The notes beneath the pieces were generated by a model, which was given only the letters and a program-made list of their open reading frames with translations, was not told the origin of the DNA and ran no database searches. DNA of 64,000 bases from Ornithoclostridium sp949298505 (GTDB lineage: Bacteria > Bacillota > Clostridia > Christensenellales > UBA3700): assembly GCA_949298505.1 (NCBI GenBank), contig CASFWW010000002.1:1-64000 (forward strand), written 5' to 3'. Made by a program: the position numbers and the translations under genes. This document shows positions 27,140 to 35,538 of this stretch, in pieces; the stretch's first letter is position 1; every line of letters starts with the position of its first letter.

Positions 27140-28315
27140 ATGGATTTTCAGGACATAGTGATAGGCGGCGGCGCGTCCGGTATGACTGCCGCGATTTTAC
27201 TCGCGCGTTCAGGCAGAAAAGTCGCCGTGCTCGAGGCTCAGGACAGAGTGCTTAAAAAGGTGCTGGCTTCGGGCAACGGAAGATGCAATCTCTCCAACGT
27301 CGCGGTTTCTCCCAAGAGGTATAACGCGCCTTCTTTCGTTGCGTCCGCGCTTGAGGCGTTCGAAGGCAAGCTTGCGCCGTTTTTCAATTCCGTGGGTCTC
27401 GAACTCAGAGAAGAGGACGGCAGGATATATCCTTTCAGTCTGAGCGCCAATAACGTCGTCAACGCCCTTCTGCGCGCGGCGGAAAAAGCGGGAGTCGCGA
27501 TCTTCTGCGGAGCAAAGGCGGAAAAGATTATCAAAGAAGAGAAGATCCACGTCCTTTCGGGAAAAACGACTTACCGTTGCGACAATCTGATATTCGCCGC
27601 CGGCAGTAACGCGACAAGCGGAACGGATTCTCTCGCTCTGCTTGCGGAAAACGGGCATAGCGTCACAGAAAGGTACGCGAGCGTTTCTTCCGTTCCGTGC
27701 GCTTCGGTCAGGGGAGCGTCGGGAGTGCGAGCGAAAGCGGCTCTCACGCTGAAATCGGGCGAAGAAAAGATTTTTTACGGGCAAGGCGAGCTGTTGTTCA
27801 AAGACAATTCGTTGTCCGGGATTCTCGCGTTTGAAGCTTCGTCGCGCTATGTGCGTGCGTTGAGGCAGGGAAAAAAGTGCCTGGGGAGCATAGATTTCGC
27901 ACCCGAAAAAAGGGTGGACGAAATAGAAAATTTTATAAGAACGCTTGACTGCGACTGCGTGGATGCGCTCTGCGCGTATCTTCACAGAGCGCTTGCGGCG
28001 GCGGCCGTGAAAAAGGCGGGGGCGGTCGGGAACGCCTGCGATAACGCGGGAACGCTTGCACGCACTCTGAAAGATTACCCGCTGGAGTTTTCGGGAGTTT
28101 GCGACATAAAGAACGCTCAGGTAGTTTCGGGAGGTCTGAGTCTGGACGGCTTCGATCCCGTCACGATGCGTTCGCTTTTCGTAAAAGGGCTTTACGCTAC
28201 CGGCGAAGCGCTTGACGTTGACGGAGACTGCGGAGGATTCAATCTGCATTGGGCGTGGGCAAGCGCATTCGCGGCGGCAAAGGACGTGTGCGGAGGAAAG
28301 TTATGTTCAGACTGA
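27140..28315 (+). CDS. HI0933/YhiN-family flavoprotein (BaiN-like)
   Basis: This is a 391-aa FAD-dependent oxidoreductase of the HI0933/COG2081 group. The N-terminal dinucleotide-binding motif is IVIGGGASGMTAAILLARSG, followed by the family motif KVLASGNGRCNLSN. A second FAD contact lies near LIFAAGSNATSG. The C-terminal VVSGGLSLDGFDP and LYATGEALDVDGDCGGFNL motifs are also typical. Family members include BaiN, studied in bile acid reduction, but the substrate here is unknown. ATG 27140 is the first codon that makes sense of the Rossmann motif and is exactly at the predicted transcription start; an upstream in-frame start overlaps the preceding terminator and is rejected. It overlaps the next flavoprotein by 13 bases. 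Confidence 0.9.
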   Translation: MDFQDIVIGGGASGMTAAILLARSGRKVAVLEAQDRVLKKVLASGNGRCNLSNVAVSPKRYNAPSFVASALEAFEGKLAPFFNSVGLELREEDGRIYPFSLSANNVVNALLRAAEKAGVAIFCGAKAEKIIKEEKIHVLSGKTTYRCDNLIFAAGSNATSGTDSLALLAENGHSVTERYASVSSVPCASVRGASGVRAKAALTLKSGEEKIFYGQGELLFKDNSLSGILAFEASSRYVRALRQGKKCLGSIDFAPEKRVDEIENFIRTLDCDCVDALCAYLHRALAAAAVKKAGAVGNACDNAGTLARTLKDYPLEFSGVCDIKNAQVVSGGLSLDGFDPVTMRSLFVKGLYATGEALDVDGDCGGFNLHWAWASAFAAAKDVCGGKLCSD

Positions 28316-29901
28316 ACAACGTAGCTCAGCCCGAAGGATTTGACGATAAAAGTTTAAAGCGAGAAGTCGCGCGTATTCTCAAGGTTGAAGAAAAAGAGAT
28401 AGAAGAGATAAGACTGCTCAGGAAATCACTCGATTGCAGAGGGAGAAGGGCAACTTTTGTGTTGTCTGTCGGGGTATCGCTCAAATACGAAGAAAAATTT
28501 CTGAAAAGGGCAAAAGAAAAATATTCTCCGGTCGAGGCGGTCAGACCGCTTCGCGAAATAGCGGAAGAAGCGCGCGTCAAGGCGCCGGACAGATCGGTGA
28601 TCGTCGTCGGGAGCGGACCGGCAGGACTTTTTGCCGCGCTTACGCTCGCATATGCGGGCATGAGACCGATAGTGCTTGAACGCGGAGACTGCGTTGAGGA
28701 AAGAACGCGCAAAGTAAAGATTTTTTCAGGCGGAGGTGAGCTTGATCCGGAAAGCAACGTGCAGTTCGGCGAAGGCGGCGCCGGCACTTTCTCAGACGGC
28801 AAACTCAATACGGGGGTGAGCGGCACGCTTGTTCAGACAGTTCTTGCCGAGTTTGTCGCGTACGGCGCTCCGGCAGAGATAGTCTACGATTCAAAACCGC
28901 ATATAGGCACGGACAAGCTGGTTTCCGTCGTCGCTTCAATGCGCAGAGCGATAGTTTCAATGGGCGGAGAGGTGCGTTTCAGGCATAAACTCGTCGACAT
29001 CGTTCAGTCTGGCGGCGTTTTGCATGCGGTCAGGGTCGCTTGTCCAGAAGGAGAATACGTCACGGGATGCGCCGCGTGCATTGCGGCGATAGGGCACAGC
29101 GCGAGAGACACGTTCGGGATGCTTTCCGGGTACGTGATGATGCAGAGAAAGCCGTTCGCGATAGGCGTCAGGATAGAACATCTTCAAAGCGATATGAACG
29201 CGGCGCGCTACGGTTTCAGATACAAAGATCTGCCGCCTGCCGACTATAAAGTGGCGGCAAATACTTCGGACGGCAGAGGATGTTATTCTTTCTGTATGTG
29301 CCCGGGCGGAAGCGTCGTTGCGGCGGCTTCCGAAGAAGGCGGCACGGTCACCAACGGCATGAGCGTTTACGCACGCGACGGCAAAAACTGCAACAGTGCG
29401 TTGCTCGTCGGGGTCACTCCGTCCGATTTCGGAGGGGACGATCCGCTTGCAGGCGTACGATTCCAGAGGCTTTACGAGCAGGCGGCTTACAGGCTGAGCG
29501 GAGGCAAGGCGGTGTGTCAGAGAGTGGGAGATTTCATGGAAAGGCGCGTTTCGTCTGCTTTCGGGAAGGTTTCTCCGACATATCCTGGAGGCGTGGAAAC
29601 CGCGCTTCTTGACGACTGTCTGCCTGATTACGTCTGCGCCGGGCTGAGAGAGGCGTTGCCTCAGTTCGGGGAAAAGATAAGAGGATTTGCAGATCCGGAC
29701 GCGGTGCTTACGGGAGTGGAAACGCGCTCAAGCTCTCCGGTCAGAATACTGAGAGACGATGAAGGAGACAGTTCTGTCTCCGGTTTCATGCCGTGCGGAG
29801 AAGGCGCGGGATACGCAGGCGGGATAACTTCCGCCGCAGTTGACGGAATAAAGACCGCGCTCAATCTGCTGAAAAAACTTTCAAAGCACGCAAATGCGTA
29901 A
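28303..29901 (+). CDS. FAD-dependent dehydrogenase, COG2509 family
   Basis: This is a 532-aa flavoprotein. An N-terminal domain of about 85 residues (MFRLNNV to about SPVEAVRPL) precedes the FAD motif VIVVGSGPAGLFAALTLAYAG. Motifs of the uncharacterised COG2509 group follow: VQFGEGGAGTFSDGKLNTG, the GYSFCMCPGG-like GRGCYSFCMCPGG, and the C-terminal FMPCGEGAGYAGGITSAAVD. The reaction is unknown; these proteins are cytosolic and probably act with NAD(P)H. GGAGG at 28292-28296 sets ATG 28303, inside the end of the HI0933-type gene, so the two are probably translated together and may work in the same pathway. No terminator was seen right after it; the next gene has its own promoter. Confidence 0.88.
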   Translation: MFRLNNVAQPEGFDDKSLKREVARILKVEEKEIEEIRLLRKSLDCRGRRATFVLSVGVSLKYEEKFLKRAKEKYSPVEAVRPLREIAEEARVKAPDRSVIVVGSGPAGLFAALTLAYAGMRPIVLERGDCVEERTRKVKIFSGGGELDPESNVQFGEGGAGTFSDGKLNTGVSGTLVQTVLAEFVAYGAPAEIVYDSKPHIGTDKLVSVVASMRRAIVSMGGEVRFRHKLVDIVQSGGVLHAVRVACPEGEYVTGCAACIAAIGHSARDTFGMLSGYVMMQRKPFAIGVRIEHLQSDMNAARYGFRYKDLPPADYKVAANTSDGRGCYSFCMCPGGSVVAAASEEGGTVTNGMSVYARDGKNCNSALLVGVTPSDFGGDDPLAGVRFQRLYEQAAYRLSGGKAVCQRVGDFMERRVSSAFGKVSPTYPGGVETALLDDCLPDYVCAGLREALPQFGEKIRGFADPDAVLTGVETRSSSPVRILRDDEGDSSVSGFMPCGEGAGYAGGITSAAVDGIKTALNLLKKLSKHANA

Positions 29902-30030
29902 ACCGGTTCCCCGTGAGCGTTGATTTTTGCGTACAGACTGGGAATAAGGCGGCATTTTCTTTTTTACGTACTGAAAACACTCTGAAAAGCTTGTTTACTT
30001 TAAAAATTAACCGATAATAAAATTTTTTAA

Positions 30031-30059
30031 TTGATTGTCGGGTGGCGCTGTGTTATAAT
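30031..30059 (+). promoter_or_regulatory. Promoter of the leucine-rich repeat gene
   Basis: TTGATT at 30031-30036, 17-base spacer, TATAAT at 30054-30059 with an extended -10 TG. The leader to ATG 30150 is about 84 bases. Confidence 0.8.
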
Positions 30060-30149
30060 AGCGTATAAGGACGGTTTTAAGAGGCTTGGAACGGCTGAAT
30101 AGATCGTCCCGATTGCAGAATACTAAACAAAATCGCAAAGGTAAAAGAT

Positions 30150-31784
30150 ATGACTTCAAAACAAAAAATCATACTCGTTTCCGTTCTCGTCGCGGTTGCC
30201 GTGATACTCGTCGCTCTGGGCGGCTATTTTATCTCTGTCTATTCGTCTTCGAGCGGAGAGAGGACAAGCGGCGGCTTCACTTACGAAGTGGACGGCAAAA
30301 CGGTTACGATAGTCTCCTATTCCGGCAGCGACACCACGGTGACCGTGCCGGCTAAAATAGGCGGCAGACGCGTCGCGAAGATAGCAAAAGGTGCGTTCTC
30401 GTCCTCCAAGGCAACCAGTCTTGTCTTTGATGACGGCATTTCCCAGATCGAACTTGAAGAAGAGTGTTTTAAAGGTCAGACCACACTGACGTACGTTCAG
30501 TTGCCGTCTTCGATCAAAGAGATCCCTGACAGCGCGTTTGAAGATTGCACCGCGCTTGAGCATATCGTCATTCCCGACGGCGTAACCACGATCGGAGACA
30601 ACGCTTTCGAGGGTTGCACTTCTCTCAGTTATACGGGCAACGACAGCTCCAACAAGGTGGTCACTCTGCCTGCGGAACTGACTTCTCTCGGTAAGGCTGC
30701 GTTCAAGGATTGTTCCAAGATCTCGTCCGTTGTTATCCCGTCCAAGCTTCAGAAGATCTCTGACAGCGCTTTTGAAAACTGCACCGGGCTTTCCAAGCTC
30801 AATTTCGCCGGCGACAGTGCGGTTTCTTCGATCGGAGAAAAGTCTTTTTACAATACCCGCGTCAATGCCAATATTTCCAACAACGTCAACGTTCTTGCAT
30901 TGCCTGAGACGCTGAACACGATAGGAAATTACGCGTTTGCGAAAAACACGTCCACTTCTTTCACCACTCTGGACATACCTGCCGGCGTCACTCAGATCGG
31001 CGAGTACGCTTTCAGCGGCTGCACATATCTCAAGACGGTCACTTTTGCTGAAAACAGTCAAACGAAGCTTCTCGGAGAAGGCGTTTTCAAGGACTGCACC
31101 TATCTTGCGACGATAACGCTTCCGGACAGCGTGACGACGATTCCCGAACTTGCGTTCAACGGTTGCGGCAGGATTTATCAGTTCACGATCGGCGCGAACG
31201 TCGAGACGATAGGGGAGGGCGCTTTCGGCGGTATAGCCAACCTCACAACATCTACGATAAAATTCACCGTAGCGGAAGGCAACAAGAATTTCACCGTTGT
31301 GGAACTCGATCCTTACTATGAGTTCAATTCTGACAAGACGAGCACGACGGCTAAATATCATTATCTGCTCATGAGCGCCGACAAGAGCACCCTGCTTGCT
31401 TATATCGGTCAGTTCGACAGCTCGGATTGCATCAACGATCAGACCAGCAGCACGTCCAACTCCTTCAACTTCCTGGTGTCGGCGGACATATCGGCGTCAC
31501 TCAAGAAGATCGGAGCGTATGCGTTCAGCGGACTCAAAGCAGACAAACTCTGCCTGCCCGTTACCGTCAGCGAGATCGGCGCCGGCTTTATCAGCGGAAG
31601 CAACGTCAAAACGCTGTATTTTGAGGGCGGAGACTGCACTCTGGACGAAGACGTATTCGACGGAGTGAGCGACCTGCGCGTGCTGGGTTTCAGAGACGGT
31701 ACGGTCAAAGACTTCATTGACGCGCTCAACGACGAAGGAAACAACGATATAAGATTTGAATACGGCTATATCTGGCCGGATTGA
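30150..31784 (+). CDS. BspA-type leucine-rich repeat surface protein (544 aa)
   Basis: An N-terminal signal or signal anchor (about 6-31) precedes a short linker and then about 23-residue BspA/LRR_5 repeats over most of the length, visible as IPDSAFEDCTALEHIVIPDG, IGDNAFEGCTSL, LGKAAFKDCSKI, ISDSAFENCTGL, IGEYAFSGCTYL and so on. A non-repeat insert lies at about 365-430, after which the repeats resume (IGAYAFSGLKADKLCLP). Such proteins are surface-exposed and often mediate binding to host or other cells. The acidic/Cys residue before each strand is regular. There is no lipobox (no Cys after the core) and no C-terminal anchor, so retention is probably through the N-terminal segment. An AAAGG site lies ahead of ATG 30150. 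It is monocistronic between its own promoter and a strong terminator. Confidence 0.88.
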   Translation: MTSKQKIILVSVLVAVAVILVALGGYFISVYSSSSGERTSGGFTYEVDGKTVTIVSYSGSDTTVTVPAKIGGRRVAKIAKGAFSSSKATSLVFDDGISQIELEEECFKGQTTLTYVQLPSSIKEIPDSAFEDCTALEHIVIPDGVTTIGDNAFEGCTSLSYTGNDSSNKVVTLPAELTSLGKAAFKDCSKISSVVIPSKLQKISDSAFENCTGLSKLNFAGDSAVSSIGEKSFYNTRVNANISNNVNVLALPETLNTIGNYAFAKNTSTSFTTLDIPAGVTQIGEYAFSGCTYLKTVTFAENSQTKLLGEGVFKDCTYLATITLPDSVTTIPELAFNGCGRIYQFTIGANVETIGEGAFGGIANLTTSTIKFTVAEGNKNFTVVELDPYYEFNSDKTSTTAKYHYLLMSADKSTLLAYIGQFDSSDCINDQTSSTSNSFNFLVSADISASLKKIGAYAFSGLKADKLCLPVTVSEIGAGFISGSNVKTLYFEGGDCTLDEDVFDGVSDLRVLGFRDGTVKDFIDALNDEGNNDIRFEYGYIWPD

Positions 31785-31793
31785 CGGAAATAA

Positions 31794-31826
31794 CGCCGGC
31801 GCGACTTAAACGCGCCGGTATTTTTT
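31794..31826 (+). terminator. Terminator after the leucine-rich repeat gene
   Basis: CCGGCGCG and CGCGCCGG (extended by one G-T pair) enclose ACTTAAA and are followed by A and six T. Confidence 0.9.
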
Positions 31827-31842
31827 ACGAAATCGCGTTTTT

Positions 31843-31872
31843 TTGATCAAGACGTGCAAAAGAAAGTATAAT
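31843..31872 (+). promoter_or_regulatory. GAPDH promoter 1
   Basis: TTGATC at 31843-31848, an 18-base spacer and TATAAT at 31867-31872. It starts 17 bases past the preceding terminator. Confidence 0.65.
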
Positions 31873-31887
31873 TTTACATACAATCAG

Positions 31888-31916
31888 TTGCAAAAATACG
31901 CAATAGTTGTTAAAAT
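31888..31916 (+). promoter_or_regulatory. GAPDH promoter 2
   Basis: TTGCAA at 31888-31893, a 17-base spacer and TAAAAT at 31911-31916. With promoter 1 this gives a possible tandem arrangement for a highly expressed gene. Confidence 0.55.
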
Positions 31917-31971
31917 TATAGCGATGTCGAAAGACGGAATTCTGAATATTTTTTTGGAGGATTTATATATT

Positions 31972-33030
31972 ATGGCAAATGTTAGAGTCGCTATCAACGG
32001 CTTCGGCCGTATCGGCAGATTGGCTTTCAGACAAATGTTCGGCGCTAAGGGCTACGAAGTAGTCGCTATCAACGACCTCACCAGCCCCAAAATGCTGGCT
32101 CATCTTCTCAAGTACGACACCATGCAGGGCAACTATGCGAGAAGCCACGAGGTAACTTACAAGGACGCCGTTATGGAAGAAGACGGCAAGACCGTTAAGG
32201 TTCCCGGTTCCATCATCGTCGACGGAAAGGAGATCACCATCTACGCTAAAGCTAACGCGGCTGAACTTCCCTGGGGCGAACTCAAGGTAGACGTCGTTCT
32301 CGAATGCACCGGTTTCTACACCAGCAAGGCTAAGGCAATGGCTCACGTTAACGCCGGCGCTAAGAAGGTCGTCATCTCCGCTCCCGCAGGCAATGACCTC
32401 CCCACCATCGTTTACAACGTCAACCACAAGACCCTCACCACCGAGGACAACATCATTTCCGCAGCTTCCTGCACCACCAACTGTCTCGCTCCTATGGCTA
32501 AGGCTCTCAACGATTACGCTCCCATCGTCAGCGGTATCATGACCACCGTTCACGCTTACACCGGCGATCAGATGATCCTCGACGGTCCGCAGAGAAAGGG
32601 CGACCTCAGAAGATCCAGAGCGGGCGCTCAGAACATCGTTCCCAACAGCACCGGCGCAGCTAAGGCTATCGGTCTCGTTATCCCCGAGCTCAACGGCAAG
32701 CTGATCGGTTCCGCTCAGCGTGTTCCTACCGCTACCGGTTCCACGACCATCCTCGTCGCGGTTGTCAAGGGCAAGGACGTTACCAAGGAAGGCATCAACG
32801 CTGCTATGAAGGCTGAAGCAACCGAGTCTTTCGGTTACAACACCGACGAGATCGTTTCTTCCGACGTTATCGGCATGACCTACGGTTCTCTGTTCGACGC
32901 AACTCAGACCATGGTTTCCAAGATCGACGACGACACCTATCAGGTTCAGGTCGTTTCCTGGTACGACAACGAGAACAGCTACACCAGCCAGATGGTAAGA
33001 ACCATCAAGTACTTCGCTGAACTCAAGTAA
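31972..33030 (+). CDS. gap: Glyceraldehyde-3-phosphate dehydrogenase
   Basis: This is the glycolytic enzyme converting glyceraldehyde 3-phosphate, NAD+ and phosphate to 1,3-bisphosphoglycerate. The N-terminal NAD fold VAINGFGRIGRLAFRQM and the catalytic Cys167 in SAASCTTNCLAP are clear, as are TVHAYTGDQ and the C-terminal SWYDNENSYTSQMVRT. At 352 residues it is about 15 longer than usual; the extra length lies between about 60 and 105 (KDAVMEEDGKTVKVPG and on). The start is fixed by GGAGG at 31956-31960 and the family N-terminus; an in-frame codon 43 residues upstream is rejected because the proposed promoters lie within that stretch. Codon use is strongly biased, fitting high expression. It stands alone rather than with pgk or tpi. 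Confidence 0.97.
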   Translation: MANVRVAINGFGRIGRLAFRQMFGAKGYEVVAINDLTSPKMLAHLLKYDTMQGNYARSHEVTYKDAVMEEDGKTVKVPGSIIVDGKEITIYAKANAAELPWGELKVDVVLECTGFYTSKAKAMAHVNAGAKKVVISAPAGNDLPTIVYNVNHKTLTTEDNIISAASCTTNCLAPMAKALNDYAPIVSGIMTTVHAYTGDQMILDGPQRKGDLRRSRAGAQNIVPNSTGAAKAIGLVIPELNGKLIGSAQRVPTATGSTTILVAVVKGKDVTKEGINAAMKAEATESFGYNTDEIVSSDVIGMTYGSLFDATQTMVSKIDDDTYQVQVVSWYDNENSYTSQMVRTIKYFAELK

Positions 33031-33065
33031 TCGGGCGGAATTTCTCAACTTTAAACGAAACTTTT

Positions 33066-33095
33066 CGCTCCGCGGCAGTATACCTGCTTCGGGGC
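33066..33095 (+). other. Hairpin between GAPDH and the small membrane protein gene
   Basis: CGCTCCG and CGGGGCG (one G-T) enclose a smaller CAG/CTG stem. The following ATCTTATT is a poor T-tract, so this may be a weak terminator or mRNA 3'-end structure that lets some transcription into the next gene. Confidence 0.5.
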
Positions 33096-33124
33096 GATCT
33101 TATTAAAAAACGGAGGAAAGGATT

Positions 33125-33430
33125 ATGGCAAAGAAACAAAGAACCGAAGGCGCGGCAAAAAGAGACCTGACCAAAATATGTGCGTTCTGGTCGCTTGCAA
33201 TTGCAATCGTACTGTTTGTGGTACAGCTCATCCTCAACGCGGTAGGCGTTAACTTGGGAAGTTTTGCAAATCTGTGCACAATAATTGCGACAGTCATGCT
33301 CGGTATAGCGATCGCGTTCCCTGCGTGGTCTTACGCTTGCGCGAGGGGTAAAGGTTGGAAGATATTTTGCATCATACTGCTTGTGCTTTATTTCATACTC
33401 GCGATATGCGGCAATATCAATTTCGGTTAA
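33125..33430 (+). CDS. Small integral membrane protein (101 aa)
   Basis: I do not recognise the family. After a basic N-terminus (AKKQRTEGAAKRDLTK), three hydrophobic segments follow at about 18-40, 47-68 and 77-97, separated by short loops, with ARGKGWK between the second and third. The last residues GNINFG are outside or in the loop. The ribosome site GGAGG at 33112-33116 is good. It lies 94 bases after GAPDH with an imperfect hairpin between, and a perfect terminator follows at once, so it may be read partly from the GAPDH promoters. Its length and membrane pattern suggest a small helper or stress membrane protein; nothing more specific can be said. Confidence 0.75.
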   Translation: MAKKQRTEGAAKRDLTKICAFWSLAIAIVLFVVQLILNAVGVNLGSFANLCTIIATVMLGIAIAFPAWSYACARGKGWKIFCIILLVLYFILAICGNINFG

Positions 33431-33445
33431 TATTAAAAAATCGCT

Positions 33446-33473
33446 GACCGCCCGTCATGGGCGGTCTTTTTTT
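33446..33473 (+). terminator. Terminator after the small membrane protein
   Basis: A perfect 8-bp stem GACCGCCC/GGGCGGTC with loop GTCAT, then seven T. Confidence 0.93.
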
Positions 33474-33758
33474 AAAGAAATTTAACGTTCAGACTTTTAA
33501 GATAAAATCGAAACGGATATGCAAGATTGCTTAACCTTGAGATCTTTGCTGGAACTGGCCGAAGTTTTATAAACAGAGACGCAACGCGTGTGCACAGTCC
33601 CAGACGGCACACATTTTCATTGCGTTTAAAGTAAAACCGACTTTTTCGACGGGAGAGTCGCATTTAGGTTTTGCGGAAATAAAAGGTATAAAGTCGTGGA
33701 AAAAGAGGATAATCCTGCGCTTGCGCGCGTACGCGTACTGCGCGCGTAAAAATAAGCG
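33474..33758. other. Intergenic region before the CLC gene
   Basis: No supported gene. It contains a run of alternating GC and CG steps around 33720-33747 (GCGCGCGTACGCGTACTG), which might take a Z-form or cruciform shape, directly upstream of the CLC promoter. Nothing else was recognised. Confidence 0.4.
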
Positions 33759-33787
33759 TTGACAATCGGAATATTTGCGAGTAAAAT
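33759..33787 (+). promoter_or_regulatory. Promoter of the CLC antiporter gene
   Basis: A consensus TTGACA at 33759-33764, 17-base spacer and TAAAAT at 33782-33787; the leader would be about 15 bases. Confidence 0.85.
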
Positions 33788-33808
33788 ATTCAAGGTAAAG
33801 GACTTACT

Positions 33809-35371
33809 ATGACTGCAAAAGAGAGAAGAAGCGCTTATGCGTACAAGATCAGAAATATTATAATCCCGGTGATTTTCTACTGCGGCCTTGCGGGAATACT
33901 CGCTGGGCTTACGGTAGCTTTTTTCAACCGTGCGGCAAATCTGCTGACCGGTTATTCCACTCAGCTTTACGGATGGTTCAAAGAAAATCCCGCTTATATT
34001 CCGCTTTTGTTCTTGGGGCTTGCGTTGCTTGCCGGCGCGATGTGGCTTGTCCATAAGTTTACCCCTGAGGTAAGAGGAAGCGGCATACCGCAGACCGAAG
34101 GAGTTATGAGAGGGCTTCTCACGTTCAGGTGGTTAAGAGTGCTGATATCGACCTGTATAGGCAGTTTCATCAGCTTTTTCGCGGGACTTTCTCTGGGCAG
34201 CGAAGGACCCAGCGTTCAGATAGGAGCGACGACGGCTCAAGGTGCGGCGAAACTTATGAAAGCGCGCGCGGCTTGGCAGAGATACGTCGTTACGGGCGGA
34301 GCGAGCGCAGGTCTTGCCGTAGCGTTCAATGCTCCGCTTACGGGCATACTTTTCGCGATAGAGGAAGGGCACAGAAGGGTTACCCCGATGCTGTTGCTTT
34401 CGGCTTCGTCTTCTGTCATATTCGCCACTATCGTTTACAGAACGGTCGCTCAGCTGTGGGGCGGCGCGGACAATATGCTCTTCGAACTCGGCGTTCTCGA
34501 AATGCTTCCGATAAATCAGCTGTGGATGCTGTTCCTGCTCGGTCTGGGTTGCGGCGCGGCGGCGATATTCTTTAATTTCGCGCTCAACCGTTCTCAGAGG
34601 GCTACCGATAAGATAGAAAAAAAGACTCCGTTCTGGGCGAGACTTCTCGTCGCGTTCCTGCTTACCGGCGTGGTCGGACCTCTGCTTACGGACGCAAACA
34701 CGGGCGGTCACGGACTTATCGAAAAGATTGCCGAACAGGATTTCACTATACAGATGCTGTTGCTTTTACTCGTAGTGAAAATGGTGATGATAGTTATCTG
34801 TTTCAACAGCGGCGCTACGGGCGGTATGTTCGTTCCAATGCTCGCGATAGGAGCGCTTGTCGGCGGCATATTCGGCAAGCTGTTCATGCTGTGGGGCATG
34901 GATCCCGACTGTTATAAACTGATAGTCTGCGTCGCGATGACGACCTTCTTCGGCGCGAGCGTGCGCGCTCCGCTCACCGCGATAGTGCTGATAGTGGAGA
35001 TCACGGGTTACAATTCGGGCTTCCTGCCCGCTTCGATAGCGATATTCACTGCGTTTCTCGTCGCGGAACTTCTGGGCAACCGTCCGCTTTACGAAGAGAT
35101 GCTTGAACGCACTCTCGAAAGGAGACAGAAGAAGGAGACCAAAGACGTACGCATGGAGGTCGAGATCGAACTGGGCAGCTTCCTTGCGGGAAAGAGCATA
35201 AACGACGTGCTGTGGCCTGCCAACTGTCTGGTGACAAAAGTTATCAGGGGTGAAGAAAGCCTTATCGCCGACGGGGAAATGAGGTTGCAGGCAGGCGATG
35301 TAATCGTCATCAAGGCAAATACCGACGACGTTGACAAGACTTACGAGTATATACAAAGTATGATAAAATAA
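33809..35371 (+). CDS. CLC-family chloride channel or H+/Cl- antiporter with TrkA-C domain
   Basis: This is a 520-aa membrane protein. The chloride-binding motifs of the CLC family are present: GSGIPQTEG, GSEGPSVQIGA and GGMFVPMLAIGA. The gating glutamate is Glu132, and the glutamate pair in LTGILFAIEEGH matches the intracellular proton glutamate of transporters, so proton-coupled exchange is more likely than a passive channel. The usual basic residue in G(K/R)EGP is Ser131 here. Residues about 445-520 form a TrkA-C (RCK_C) domain (VEIELGSFLAGKSIND, RLQAGDVIVIKANTDDV), a known ligand-binding regulatory module. Start ATG 33809 follows an AAAGGA site. It probably balances charge or pH. It converges with the methyltransferase gene across a long hairpin. 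Confidence 0.93.
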   Translation: MTAKERRSAYAYKIRNIIIPVIFYCGLAGILAGLTVAFFNRAANLLTGYSTQLYGWFKENPAYIPLLFLGLALLAGAMWLVHKFTPEVRGSGIPQTEGVMRGLLTFRWLRVLISTCIGSFISFFAGLSLGSEGPSVQIGATTAQGAAKLMKARAAWQRYVVTGGASAGLAVAFNAPLTGILFAIEEGHRRVTPMLLLSASSSVIFATIVYRTVAQLWGGADNMLFELGVLEMLPINQLWMLFLLGLGCGAAAIFFNFALNRSQRATDKIEKKTPFWARLLVAFLLTGVVGPLLTDANTGGHGLIEKIAEQDFTIQMLLLLLVVKMVMIVICFNSGATGGMFVPMLAIGALVGGIFGKLFMLWGMDPDCYKLIVCVAMTTFFGASVRAPLTAIVLIVEITGYNSGFLPASIAIFTAFLVAELLGNRPLYEEMLERTLERRQKKETKDVRMEVEIELGSFLAGKSINDVLWPANCLVTKVIRGEESLIADGEMRLQAGDVIVIKANTDDVDKTYEYIQSMIK

Positions 35372-35420
35372 ACGGATTTTCTTAAACGCTTTTATATAAG
35401 CGCAATTAAACGACCGTTAA

Positions 35421-35497
35421 AAAAGCTCCGCATATTTGATGTGCACCTCCAAAAGTGTCCAACTTTTGGGGTTCACCTCATATTCCGCGGAGCTTTT
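35421..35497. repeat. Long inverted repeat / bidirectional terminator
   Basis: The outer arms AAAAGCTCCGC and GCGGAGCTTTT (11 bp, perfect) and the inner arms CCAAAAGT and ACTTTTGG (8 bp, loop GTCCA) enclose partly complementary flanks, giving one imperfect 77-base hairpin. Outer T/A tracts allow it to end transcription from both the CLC gene (plus) and the methyltransferase gene (minus). The inner part resembles the end sequences of some insertion elements, so it may be a small non-autonomous element; that is inference. Confidence 0.7.
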
Positions 35498-35538
35498 CAG
35501 TTGCTTTGTTTTACCCTGTAAGTGAGATCTTTATATCT

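Noticed and set aside
31963..33048. Minus-strand frame of 361 codons opposite GAPDH
   Set aside because: A consequence of strong codon bias in GAPDH; composition is Gly/Ser/Val-rich and no motif is present.
33720..33750. GCGC/CGCG-rich string upstream of the CLC gene as a possible operator
   Set aside because: It is not a clean palindrome; only noted as a possible unusual DNA shape.
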